A DNA stretch of 64,000 nt from Magnetaquicoccus sp039908525 (GTDB taxonomy: Bacteria > Pseudomonadota > Magnetococcia > Magnetococcales > Magnetaquicoccaceae), in the NCBI GenBank assembly GCA_039908525.1, contig JAMOAY010000006.1:77845-141844 (forward strand), read 5' to 3'. The first letter of the stretch is position 1. The number at the start of each line of letters is the position of its first letter. A program made the translations under genes and the position numbers. Positions 52,679-61,451 of this stretch are shown in pieces. The notes beneath the pieces are model-generated. The model searched no databases and was not told the origin of the DNA. It saw only the letters and a list, made by a program, of their open reading frames with translations.

Positions 52679-53728
52679 TTACTCGCACTTGTCTTGATAT
52701 TGTTCCATGATATCAATAATGTCAGGTCTCAACTTGACAAAAACAGAGGCCAGTGTGGGGTCAAAATGTTCCCCGGCCTCTTTTGCGATCAGAGACAGCG
52801 CATCATCGACCGTCCAGGGTTTTTTATAGGGCCGGGTAGAGGTCAAGGCATCGAACACATCACTGATTGCGGCCAGTCGTGCTTCCAAAGGTATCGCTTC
52901 CCCTGCCAGCCTGTTGGGGTAACCACAACCGTTCCATTTCTCGTGATGGGTCAGTGCGATGGTTGCACCCATATTTAAAACCTGGGAACGCTGAGGACCA
53001 ATAATTTTAAACCCCATCTCGGCATGACGACGCATAATGGCAAATTCTTCATCGGTCAGTTTGCCCGGTTTCAGCAGAATATGGTCTGGAATACCAATTT
53101 TTCCTAAGTCATGCAAGGGTGCCGACTGCCGAATCCGCTCCGCCTCGGGTTCACTCAGTCCGGCATGCAAAGCCAGCAGTTTTGCGTAACAACTCATACG
53201 TATGACATGCAAACCGGTCTCATTATCCCGAAACTCGCCCGCTCTGCCCAATTGATGGATCACCTCCTGGCGGGTCTCCTCCAACTCAGCATTGCGCGCC
53301 TGTAGTTGGGCGGTTCGAAACGCCACCTGATCGACCAACAGTTTTTTCTGGTCGTGCAACGACAAGTGGGTCCTGACCCGGGCAAGAACAATGGGCGGGC
53401 TCACCGGCTTGACCAAATAATCCGCCGCACCCAACGCAAACCCGTGCAGTTCATCTTCCATATCGGATTTGGCGGTGATAAACAGAACAGGGATATCCTG
53501 AGAACGAGCCTCCTGTTTAAGGATCCGACATACCTCATATCCATCCATTCCAGGCATCATGATATCCAGCAATACCAAGTCCGGGGAGTGTGCAGAAAGG
53601 CAAATCTTGATCGCCAACCGGCCATTCGTCGCCACCTGGACCCGATAATGAGGCGAGAGAATATCCTTCAGGATGTCCACATTTTCAGAGACATCATCAA
53701 CAACCAGTACAGTGTGCTTGTCATCCAT
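52679..53728 (-). CDS. Response regulator with HD-GYP cyclic di-GMP phosphodiesterase domain
   Basis: 349 residues: receiver with Asp 55 (LVLLDIMMPGMDGYEV), coiled-coil linker, and an HD-GYP domain from about 160. Catalytic elements are ETGLHVIRMS, PLHDLGKIGIPDHILLKPGKL, ALTHHEKWNGCGYPNRLAG and ISDVFDALTSTRPYK, so the enzyme should hydrolyse c-di-GMP. This opposes the cyclase at 45250. Six bases separate it from the upstream 1204-residue kinase, making that kinase its probable partner. Confidence 0.93.
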   Translation of the reverse strand: MDDKHTVLVVDDVSENVDILKDILSPHYRVQVATNGRLAIKICLSAHSPDLVLLDIMMPGMDGYEVCRILKQEARSQDIPVLFITAKSDMEDELHGFALGAADYLVKPVSPPIVLARVRTHLSLHDQKKLLVDQVAFRTAQLQARNAELEETRQEVIHQLGRAGEFRDNETGLHVIRMSCYAKLLALHAGLSEPEAERIRQSAPLHDLGKIGIPDHILLKPGKLTDEEFAIMRRHAEMGFKIIGPQRSQVLNMGATIALTHHEKWNGCGYPNRLAGEAIPLEARLAAISDVFDALTSTRPYKKPWTVDDALSLIAKEAGEHFDPTLASVFVKLRPDIIDIMEQYQDKCE

Positions 53729-53734
53729 CCATCA

Positions 53735-56700
53735 CTACTCCATGACTATCCCTTCTTCTTCCGCCCATGTACGGAAAATGGAAAGGCAGGTTTCAAAGTC
53801 ATAGGAACCCAGAGCCTCATTAATTGACCTTAATTTCTCCATGCGTCGTTCACTGCATACCAAAGAAGAAAGCTCCAGAACCACACCTTCTACTGCAGAA
53901 TCATACGAAAGAAGATGCTGGGCAGCCTTCTGAAATAAACCGACCAACTCTGCAGGGGGTGCATCAACACCTTGCTTGCCTTCCTCTTTCGCAGACCTAT
54001 CTTCTGCCAGATTGGTCCCAATAGAGGATATCACCAGCGCCAACTCACTGGCCATCGAGACAATCAACTCTGGCAGTTGATCCCGGTCATCCGGTATTCT
54101 CGATAAATTCTCAATTTTTCCTGCCAAATCAGCCAGTTTCAGAGCACCGATGGTGGCGGAAACTCCCTTTAAATTATGCGCAACCTGTTCCAATACAATT
54201 GAATCATTAGAAACCAGACACTGCTCCATGAGTTGGTAGGTCCCGGCTTGATTATTGGAAAACTTACGCAGAACACTACGGTAGAGGGTCGTGTTGCCGC
54301 CCACATTGCGCAAACCTCGCACGATGTCGACCCCTTGAATGGGTGGCAAGATTATCGGAGAATCGGCGCTGCATACGACCGGAGATGCAGCTGCAGCAGC
54401 GACAGGCACCTCCACCCTGGCAGGCAGCCATCTGGCCAACGTTGCATACATCTCCATGGGTACCACCGGTTTGGCGATGTGGTCATTCATTCCAGCCTCA
54501 AGGCACTTTTCCCGATCTCCTGCCATGGCATTGGCCGTCATGGCTATCACAGGCAATGTCTCATGACCTTTCATCTTGCGAATGCAATGCGTCGCTGTTA
54601 TCCCATCCATAACGGGCATTTGCAGATCCATTAAAATGGCATCGACAACTTCTTTACCAAGAACATCAACGGCCTCTTGGCCGTTGTTGGCCATGATCAC
54701 CTGCATGCCTGCTTGTTCCAACAGTTCCCGAGAGACTTGTTGGTTGATTTCATTGTCCTCTACCAAAAGCAATCTCGCTCCTGCCAGACCGCCATGGGGG
54801 CCGTCCGTATGACCGAGAAATCGACGTACGGGTACGTGTCCATAGGCTTTCTTGATGCTGTCTGCCAGAGACCTTATTGTGACCGGTTTCATCAGGAATC
54901 CATCCAGCAAACTCCCCACTTCCGAACCAGATGCTATCTCGTCCTGACCATAAGCGGTTACCATCACAATCAACGGAACTTTCTTGAGGGTCAACCTGTT
55001 CTTGATCTGCCTGGTTGTTTCCAGGCCATTCATGCCCGGCATTTTCCAGTCCATCAGAACCAGATCAAAAGGCACGGCCTTGTCAGCCTCAAGCACAGCT
55101 TCAATCGCTCTTTGTCCACTCTCGACGCATACTGGGTGAAAGGTCAGAGATTTCAGAGACTCCTCCAGGATTTGGCGAACCCCATCATGGTCATCCACGA
55201 CCAGGATGCGCAAACCACCCACGCTTTCCATCGACATGGGAAGTGCTGCTGAGATGTCATCCATTTTCTTGAAACGGGCTGTAAACGTGAAACAACTGCC
55301 ACATCCTGGCTGGCTTTCCACGCTGATTCGGCCATCCATCATCTCAACCAGACGCTTGCTGATGGCCAATCCCAATCCCGTTCCACCGTATTTTCGGGTC
55401 GTGGAAGAGTCTCCCTGGGAAAACTCCTGAAACAGTCCACTCATCTGCGCCGGCGTCATGCCAATCCCGGTATCCTGCACAGAAAATTGAAGCACGACTC
55501 CACCCTCCATACCTCCCACCACTTTCACTGTAATGGTGATATCTCCCTTCTCCGTAAATTTGACAGCATTTCCAGCCAAGTTGGTCAAAATCTGCCCAAG
55601 GCGGTGGGAATCCCCCCGCAATCGACTGGGTACATCTCCTTTCACATCCAGTAAAAATTCCAACCCTTTTTCCTGGCTCTTGGCACTCAGGATGACCACC
55701 ACACCACCCAGCACCTCATCCAGCATGAATTCAACATCCTCCATGGCAAGTCTGCCCGATTCTATCTTGGAAAAATCAAGGATATCGTTCAGCAGTTGCA
55801 GTAAAGCATTTGCACTGATACTGACCTTGTGGAGGTAGTCCCTCTGCTGTCCGGTCATCTGGGTCTGCATGCACAAATGGGTCAGGCCGATGACGGCGTT
55901 GAGTGGTGTGCGGATCTCATGACTCATGTTTGCAAGGAAATCGCTCTTGGCACGACTTGCGTTTCTGGCCCTTTCTGCCATCTCCTCCGCTTCTCTTTTT
56001 GCCAAGAGCAATTGATCTGTGAAGTTTTTTTGTTCCGTTATATCCACCATGACACCAATGACTGATGCCCTGTCATTGGTCAATCTCAGGAATTTAAGGA
56101 GGACAATATCAACGATACGCTGTTGACCATGACAGGTCGTGATCGGCAATTCCTCATGAACACGCTCTTTCTCCGGACCATCCAACAAGGAGCCGACCAA
56201 AGCAGTGAGTTGCGGTTGGCTTCTCTCACAAAACAGATCCTCCAGATTGACCCCAACCACGGGGTCTTCATCCATCCCAACAAAACCACGGAAGGCGTTA
56301 TTGGAAAAAACTAATTTTCCTGCACCTTCAAAAAAGAAGATGGGCAGTGGGACGGCGTCGATCAGTTGCCTGAGCAGCATTCGTTCCTCTGCAAAAGCAT
56401 TTTGGATCTTTTGTCTTTCCGTGATGTCACGAATCACACCCACTGTGCCGATATACTGACGATTCCGGTAGGAGGTTTCGTTACCAACTTCCCCATACAA
56501 ACCCGTGCTGTTTACCTCTACGGTGACAAGATTTTGATCAATATTTTTCAGTTCATAAACCTCTTCTGATCTCCCTGTCTTGGGTTTCAGGCGGATTTCC
56601 AGTCCAACAGTCATTCTCACACCCGATCGCCGTTCATCAAACACTTTTTGATCCGGATTGATCGTCCCTCTGCCGATGCGTTCCAACACCTGGACCAGGC

Positions 56701-57349
56701 TCGAGTTCTGAACATCCGCGCTGTAAATGATTTCCGAGAAGTGTTTGCCGATCAGGTCAGACTGGTGGTAGCCAAGCCGTTCAATCGATTTGTTCAAGAA
56801 AGTAAATTTCCCTTCTGAATCGATTTTATAAACAATATCTGGAATCGTTTGAACCAGACTGCGAAATCGATCTTCGGAGGCAGACAGCTGCTCAAGGCTG
56901 TCTGTCAGGCGTTCGTTGATCTCATAAAGACGGCGGTTCTTTTCCTCCATCTCCTGATTGTGTCTACGCAAAGAGAGATGCAACTGCACCCGGGCTTTAA
57001 CGATATGGACACTGATTGGTTTTGCGATGTAATCGACTGCCCCAATCTGGAACCCTTCCAACTCATCTTTATCACCAATCTTGGCCGTTACAAAAATAAC
57101 TGGAATATCTTGCGTACGAACATCTCGCTTCAACTGTCGACAAACTTCATAACCATCCATGCCTGGCATCATAATATCCAGGAGAATCAGGTCCGGTTGG
57201 GGTTCCATACTCGCCAGGCGAAGAGCCACCGCACCGTTGAGGGCTGGACGCACCGTATAGGAATCCATCAGTGCCGCTTTGAGCACATCCAAATTTTCCG
57301 GGGCATCATCCACGATCAAGATGGAGGCCTTCACACCACCGTCATGCAT
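53735..57349 (-). CDS. Large hybrid kinase, REC-PAS-PAS-HisKA-HATPase-REC-REC-Hpt
   Basis: 1204-residue soluble protein. Receiver 1-125 with Asp 58, coiled coil 125-160, PAS at about 160-312 and 325-440, HisKA with His 477 (FLANMSHEIRTPLNAVIGL), HATPase 580-700 (LAGNAVKFTEKG, GTGLGLAISKRL), receivers at about 715-840 (LVLMDWKMPGMNGLET) and 865-985 (AILMDLQMPVMDGITA), and Hpt near 1030-1110 with His in QVAHNLKGVSATIGAL. A full phosphorelay is contained in one chain; the N-terminal receiver allows input from another kinase. It follows the membrane kinase by 31 bases. Confidence 0.94.
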   Translation of the reverse strand: MHDGGVKASILIVDDAPENLDVLKAALMDSYTVRPALNGAVALRLASMEPQPDLILLDIMMPGMDGYEVCRQLKRDVRTQDIPVIFVTAKIGDKDELEGFQIGAVDYIAKPISVHIVKARVQLHLSLRRHNQEMEEKNRRLYEINERLTDSLEQLSASEDRFRSLVQTIPDIVYKIDSEGKFTFLNKSIERLGYHQSDLIGKHFSEIIYSADVQNSSLVQVLERIGRGTINPDQKVFDERRSGVRMTVGLEIRLKPKTGRSEEVYELKNIDQNLVTVEVNSTGLYGEVGNETSYRNRQYIGTVGVIRDITERQKIQNAFAEERMLLRQLIDAVPLPIFFFEGAGKLVFSNNAFRGFVGMDEDPVVGVNLEDLFCERSQPQLTALVGSLLDGPEKERVHEELPITTCHGQQRIVDIVLLKFLRLTNDRASVIGVMVDITEQKNFTDQLLLAKREAEEMAERARNASRAKSDFLANMSHEIRTPLNAVIGLTHLCMQTQMTGQQRDYLHKVSISANALLQLLNDILDFSKIESGRLAMEDVEFMLDEVLGGVVVILSAKSQEKGLEFLLDVKGDVPSRLRGDSHRLGQILTNLAGNAVKFTEKGDITITVKVVGGMEGGVVLQFSVQDTGIGMTPAQMSGLFQEFSQGDSSTTRKYGGTGLGLAISKRLVEMMDGRISVESQPGCGSCFTFTARFKKMDDISAALPMSMESVGGLRILVVDDHDGVRQILEESLKSLTFHPVCVESGQRAIEAVLEADKAVPFDLVLMDWKMPGMNGLETTRQIKNRLTLKKVPLIVMVTAYGQDEIASGSEVGSLLDGFLMKPVTIRSLADSIKKAYGHVPVRRFLGHTDGPHGGLAGARLLLVEDNEINQQVSRELLEQAGMQVIMANNGQEAVDVLGKEVVDAILMDLQMPVMDGITATHCIRKMKGHETLPVIAMTANAMAGDREKCLEAGMNDHIAKPVVPMEMYATLARWLPARVEVPVAAAAASPVVCSADSPIILPPIQGVDIVRGLRNVGGNTTLYRSVLRKFSNNQAGTYQLMEQCLVSNDSIVLEQVAHNLKGVSATIGALKLADLAGKIENLSRIPDDRDQLPELIVSMASELALVISSIGTNLAEDRSAKEEGKQGVDAPPAELVGLFQKAAQHLLSYDSAVEGVVLELSSLVCSERRMEKLRSINEALGSYDFETCLSIFRTWAEEEGIVME

Positions 57350-57380
57350 TCACATTCTCCTGAGGAAGAGAGGCCTTCAA

Positions 57381-60300
57381 CTATTCGTTGGCATCCAAAT
57401 CCAGGGCAAGGGCAGTCGCACACCTTTTTAATGTTTCCGCTGCCCCGTCAAAATCATACTGTGCAACCTGCTGCTCCAATTGGCTTACCCAGTCCAAAGT
57501 CGACTGGGAGACAACACAACTTCGCAGATCCACCAACGTCTGCTCAACCGCTGCGTCAAAAAATGCCAACTGCTGGGCAGCGATCCTCAACAGCTGGTTG
57601 CGCCTCTCCAACTGTTCGCCGCTCTCTGGTTGGTTGGTTGGCTTCATCACCACGGGGGTGCTCTTGGACAGTGCATGATCGACGGCGGCACAGACATGGG
57701 CCAGTTCAGAGGATACCGTATTCAGCAATGGCTCAAGCAGCACCCTGTCGATCCGTTCACGGATGGCCGTTTCCAACGTTTTGGCCTGCTCCGCAAGCGA
57801 TTCCGCACCGACAGCCCCAGCCACCCCTTTCAGTGTGTGAGCCAACCGTTCCGCGGTGGCCCAATCGTCCACAACCAATGCCGAGCGGATGGCCGTTTCG
57901 GCCTCTCCCTGGTTGGCACGGAACTTGGCCAACAGCGACAAATAGCCCTTGAGATTTCCACCCATACGGCGTACACCGACCTCCGTATCCACGCCGGATA
58001 TGATGGGCAACTCCACCCGATCCGCAGGGTTCTCGCCTGCTCCCGATTCCGGAGGAAGCAGCGGATCCCGGGGTGTCGCCGGCTTGACCCAACGGGCCAG
58101 GGTGGAATAAAGCGCCTGGGGATCCACCGGCTTGGAAATATGGTCCTGCATACCGGCTTCAAGACAGAGTTCCCGGTCGCCAGACATGGCATTGGCGGTC
58201 ATGGCCAGGATGGGCAGATGGGCAAAACGGCGATCTTTGCGAATTTCACGGGTTGCCGTCATACCATCCATGACCGGCATCTGCACATCCATCAACACCC
58301 CATCCAGGGTTTCACGAGCCACCAGGTCGACGGCCTCCTTGCCGTTCCTGGCCAGCAAGACGGTTATATTGGCCTGCTCCAACAGTTCCCGCGCCACCTG
58401 CTGGTTGAGTTCATTATCCTCAACAAGTAAAATTTTTGCCCCGGAGAGCACCAGCATAAAATCTCGGGGGGCATTGGGCAGCTCCCTGCTTCTTGTGCTG
58501 TCCCGTTGGGCCCGTCCAAAAGCCTCCATGATCGACTCAAACAGCAGGCTCTGGTTGATGGGTTTGACCAGAAAGCCATCAACCAAAGCCTCCTGACTGG
58601 CCCGCTTGACCACAGATTCGTCCCCATAGGCCGACGCCATGATCACCACCGGGAAACGACTCAAAACCAGGTCTCGGCGCATAACGGTCACCGCAGTAAT
58701 GCCATCCATCTCTGGCATCATATAATCGGTCACCAGTAATTCAAAGGGTTGGCCAGCCATGTCCTCTTCCTGGATGGCAATGATGGCATCCTTGGCATCC
58801 TTTGCCTTGGTCACTGTAAAGGTGAATGAGGTTAAATAATCCGCCAACACGTTGCGTGCACTCTCATTGTCATCGACCACCAACACCTTCATCCCGCGCA
58901 AGTCAGCAGATGGCAGCAGCAATCTCTCAACAACCTGATTGGAGACACCCAGACGAACATCAAAAATAAAGCGGGTACCCTGGCCCGGTTGGCTCTCCAC
59001 TCGAATGGCGCCACCCATCATTTCGATGAGACGTTTGGCAATCGTCAACCCCAGTCCGGTGCCACCATATTTGCGTGTCACCGAAGCATCCGCCTGGGCA
59101 AATGGCTGGAACAGCCCGGACAACTGCTCTGGAGTCATGCCAATGCCACTATCCCGCACAACAAACTGGAGGCGCACAAAAGCGTCGTCCCGTTCCAACA
59201 TTTTGGTTTCGACCACCACCTCGCCCTGTTCGGTAAACTTGATGGCATTATTGGTGAGGTTGATTAAAATTTGCCCCAGGCGCAGAGGATCTCCCACCAG
59301 ACTGGGCGGAATATCAACATCGGTCTCCATGAGAAATTCCAACTTCTTCTCTTGTGCCTTCATTGCGATCATGGAGGACATTGTTCCCAACACCTCCTCC
59401 AGGGTAAAGTCGATGGACTCCATATCCAGTCGACCGGCATCAATTTTGGAAAAATCCAGGATATCGTTAATAATGCGCAGCAGTGAAGTGGCCGATCCGT
59501 GAACTTTGTAAATATAATCCTTCTGCCGAGTGGTCAATTGGGTCTGCAAACAGAGATGACTCAAACCAATAATGGCGTTCATAGGCGTGCGGATTTCATG
59601 GCTCATATTGGCAAGAAAGTCACTCTTGGCCCGGACTGCGGACTCAGCCTGCTCCTTGGCAACAATCAGGCTTGATTCCAGCATCTTCATGGCGGTCACA
59701 TCGGTACGAATCGAGATATATTTGAATGGTTTGCCTTTTTCATTCAAAAAGGGCACAATTGTGGCCCGCACCCAGTAGAAGGAGCCATCGCGGGCCAGAT
59801 TCTTCACTTCACCGTGCCAGGGAGAACCACAGGTGATGGTTTTCCACAGGTCCCGGTAAAATTCAGGCGAGTGCTCATCCGATTTGACCATGCGATGGTT
59901 CTTGCCAAGCAATTCATCCCGTGCATAACCGCTGATGGCAACGAATTTGTCATTGACGTATGTAATGTTACCCCTGGCATCGGTCGCGGAGACGATGGCA
60001 TGCTCATCCAGTGCCCGTTTCTGAAATTCCAATTCCTGTTGAATGGATTTTAATTCGTCCTGGGATTTCTTCTCCCGGGTGATATCTTCATAGACTCCCA
60101 GCACCCCCTGAGTCTCTCCCTGTTCCGAGATCAGCGGCACCTTGGAGATGCGCACCCACAGGGATTCTCCTCCGGCAATTGGTCTGGCCTCCTCACGCCA
60201 AAACATGGGGTTGCCAGTGTTCAGGATCTCTTGATCGATCTGCATCAGTTGCTCGGCCCGATCGCTCCATGGCAAGGCAACATCCGTCTTGCCGATCACC

Positions 60301-61451
60301 TCCTCCAGGCTGGACAGGCCGACATCCTGCATGAAGGAGATATTGCATCCCTGGTAGGCGCTGTGGCGATCCTTCCAGAAAACTCTCGAAGGGATAGCGT
60401 TCAACACGGTGCGCAGCATTTTCTGTGTTTCCCGCACCTCATGGGTCCGCATCTCCACCCTTTGCTCCAATGTCTCCTGGTAGTCACGCAACTCTCGGGT
60501 TTGCTGGTCGAATGTTTGGGCCAATATTTCCAACTCATCGTCGGTGCCGATGGGAGAGCAGGGGGTTCCATTCCGACTGGCCACCCTCCGGCACAGGGTC
60601 AATATGGGATCGGCGATGCTGTTGCCCATGCGAACCGCCACGACACCGGCCAGGAAGAGGAACAGCAGCCCCACCGAACCGAAACGGAGCAAATCCTGGT
60701 GTATGACCTCCTCATGGATGGAGGCCGGAATACTGAGCTTCAACTGCATATCCAACCGGTTCAACCAGGGCATCTCCGCCGCACCGGCCATGACTTGTGC
60801 CGAAAGCATCTGCAGGGTTGGCTGTTCCTGAAAAGTGAACAGGACACCCGTGGCATCCAGAACCTGGTGGGCATACTCCTTTTCCCCCTGCAAAAGGCGT
60901 TGCAGGATATGCTGCAGGTCAAACTCCACCACAACCGCCCCCTGGGTGGTCTTGTAGTAGTCGATCGGTGCCACCACCATCAGGCGGTTCTGGGCTGGAG
61001 AGATAAAAATGCTGGTTTGATCCATCGCAAGTGCCTTGCGCAACTGGGGAAAACTGTTATAATCTGGCACTGTCTGCGCTTGCACAAAAACGGCACGACC
61101 ATCGAAATCCACCAAGGCAAACGCGCTGACATCCCGGTTTCTGGAAAAATTCTCGACCAACCTGGGCAGGTAGGTCTTGCGCCCCTCCGCATCCAACAGA
61201 CCGTTGATGATAAAGTGGTTGCTTGTCAATGCCTGGGTGGTCTCCACGAGGTAGGAGACACGATCCTCCAGGCGTCGCAGCTCCCGAAAGGCAATCTCCT
61301 GCAAGGAGCGTCGGCTCTCCTCTTCCAGTTCGGCCTTGAGCAACCAACCCGCCACGAGCGTGAAGACCCCCACCACCAGGATAAACAGTGACCCGATTTG
61401 CAAGAGGAGACGTTTTTTCAGACTTTTGGCGGGAATTGGCGTGATGGACAT
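57381..61451 (-). CDS. Membrane hybrid kinase, sensor-HAMP-PAS-PAS-HisKA-HATPase-REC-REC-Hpt
   Basis: 1356 residues. Two membrane helices, about 14-38 and 255-278, flank a periplasmic domain with a Cache-like look (SAFALVDFDGRAVFVQAQTV, GAVVVEFDLQHIL). Then HAMP-like region to 340, PAS at about 345-460 and 480-590, HisKA with His 618, HATPase 710-830 (LTNNAIKFTEQG, GTGLGLTIAKRL), receivers near 885-1010 (LLVTDYMMPEMDGITA) and 1040-1160 (GVLMDVQMPVMDGMTA), and Hpt with His in RLAHTLKGVAGAVGA. The start directly abuts the stop of the upstream binding-protein gene, so the latter is a likely sensory partner. Confidence 0.94.
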   Translation of the reverse strand: MSITPIPAKSLKKRLLLQIGSLFILVVGVFTLVAGWLLKAELEEESRRSLQEIAFRELRRLEDRVSYLVETTQALTSNHFIINGLLDAEGRKTYLPRLVENFSRNRDVSAFALVDFDGRAVFVQAQTVPDYNSFPQLRKALAMDQTSIFISPAQNRLMVVAPIDYYKTTQGAVVVEFDLQHILQRLLQGEKEYAHQVLDATGVLFTFQEQPTLQMLSAQVMAGAAEMPWLNRLDMQLKLSIPASIHEEVIHQDLLRFGSVGLLFLFLAGVVAVRMGNSIADPILTLCRRVASRNGTPCSPIGTDDELEILAQTFDQQTRELRDYQETLEQRVEMRTHEVRETQKMLRTVLNAIPSRVFWKDRHSAYQGCNISFMQDVGLSSLEEVIGKTDVALPWSDRAEQLMQIDQEILNTGNPMFWREEARPIAGGESLWVRISKVPLISEQGETQGVLGVYEDITREKKSQDELKSIQQELEFQKRALDEHAIVSATDARGNITYVNDKFVAISGYARDELLGKNHRMVKSDEHSPEFYRDLWKTITCGSPWHGEVKNLARDGSFYWVRATIVPFLNEKGKPFKYISIRTDVTAMKMLESSLIVAKEQAESAVRAKSDFLANMSHEIRTPMNAIIGLSHLCLQTQLTTRQKDYIYKVHGSATSLLRIINDILDFSKIDAGRLDMESIDFTLEEVLGTMSSMIAMKAQEKKLEFLMETDVDIPPSLVGDPLRLGQILINLTNNAIKFTEQGEVVVETKMLERDDAFVRLQFVVRDSGIGMTPEQLSGLFQPFAQADASVTRKYGGTGLGLTIAKRLIEMMGGAIRVESQPGQGTRFIFDVRLGVSNQVVERLLLPSADLRGMKVLVVDDNESARNVLADYLTSFTFTVTKAKDAKDAIIAIQEEDMAGQPFELLVTDYMMPEMDGITAVTVMRRDLVLSRFPVVIMASAYGDESVVKRASQEALVDGFLVKPINQSLLFESIMEAFGRAQRDSTRSRELPNAPRDFMLVLSGAKILLVEDNELNQQVARELLEQANITVLLARNGKEAVDLVARETLDGVLMDVQMPVMDGMTATREIRKDRRFAHLPILAMTANAMSGDRELCLEAGMQDHISKPVDPQALYSTLARWVKPATPRDPLLPPESGAGENPADRVELPIISGVDTEVGVRRMGGNLKGYLSLLAKFRANQGEAETAIRSALVVDDWATAERLAHTLKGVAGAVGAESLAEQAKTLETAIRERIDRVLLEPLLNTVSSELAHVCAAVDHALSKSTPVVMKPTNQPESGEQLERRNQLLRIAAQQLAFFDAAVEQTLVDLRSCVVSQSTLDWVSQLEQQVAQYDFDGAAETLKRCATALALDLDANE

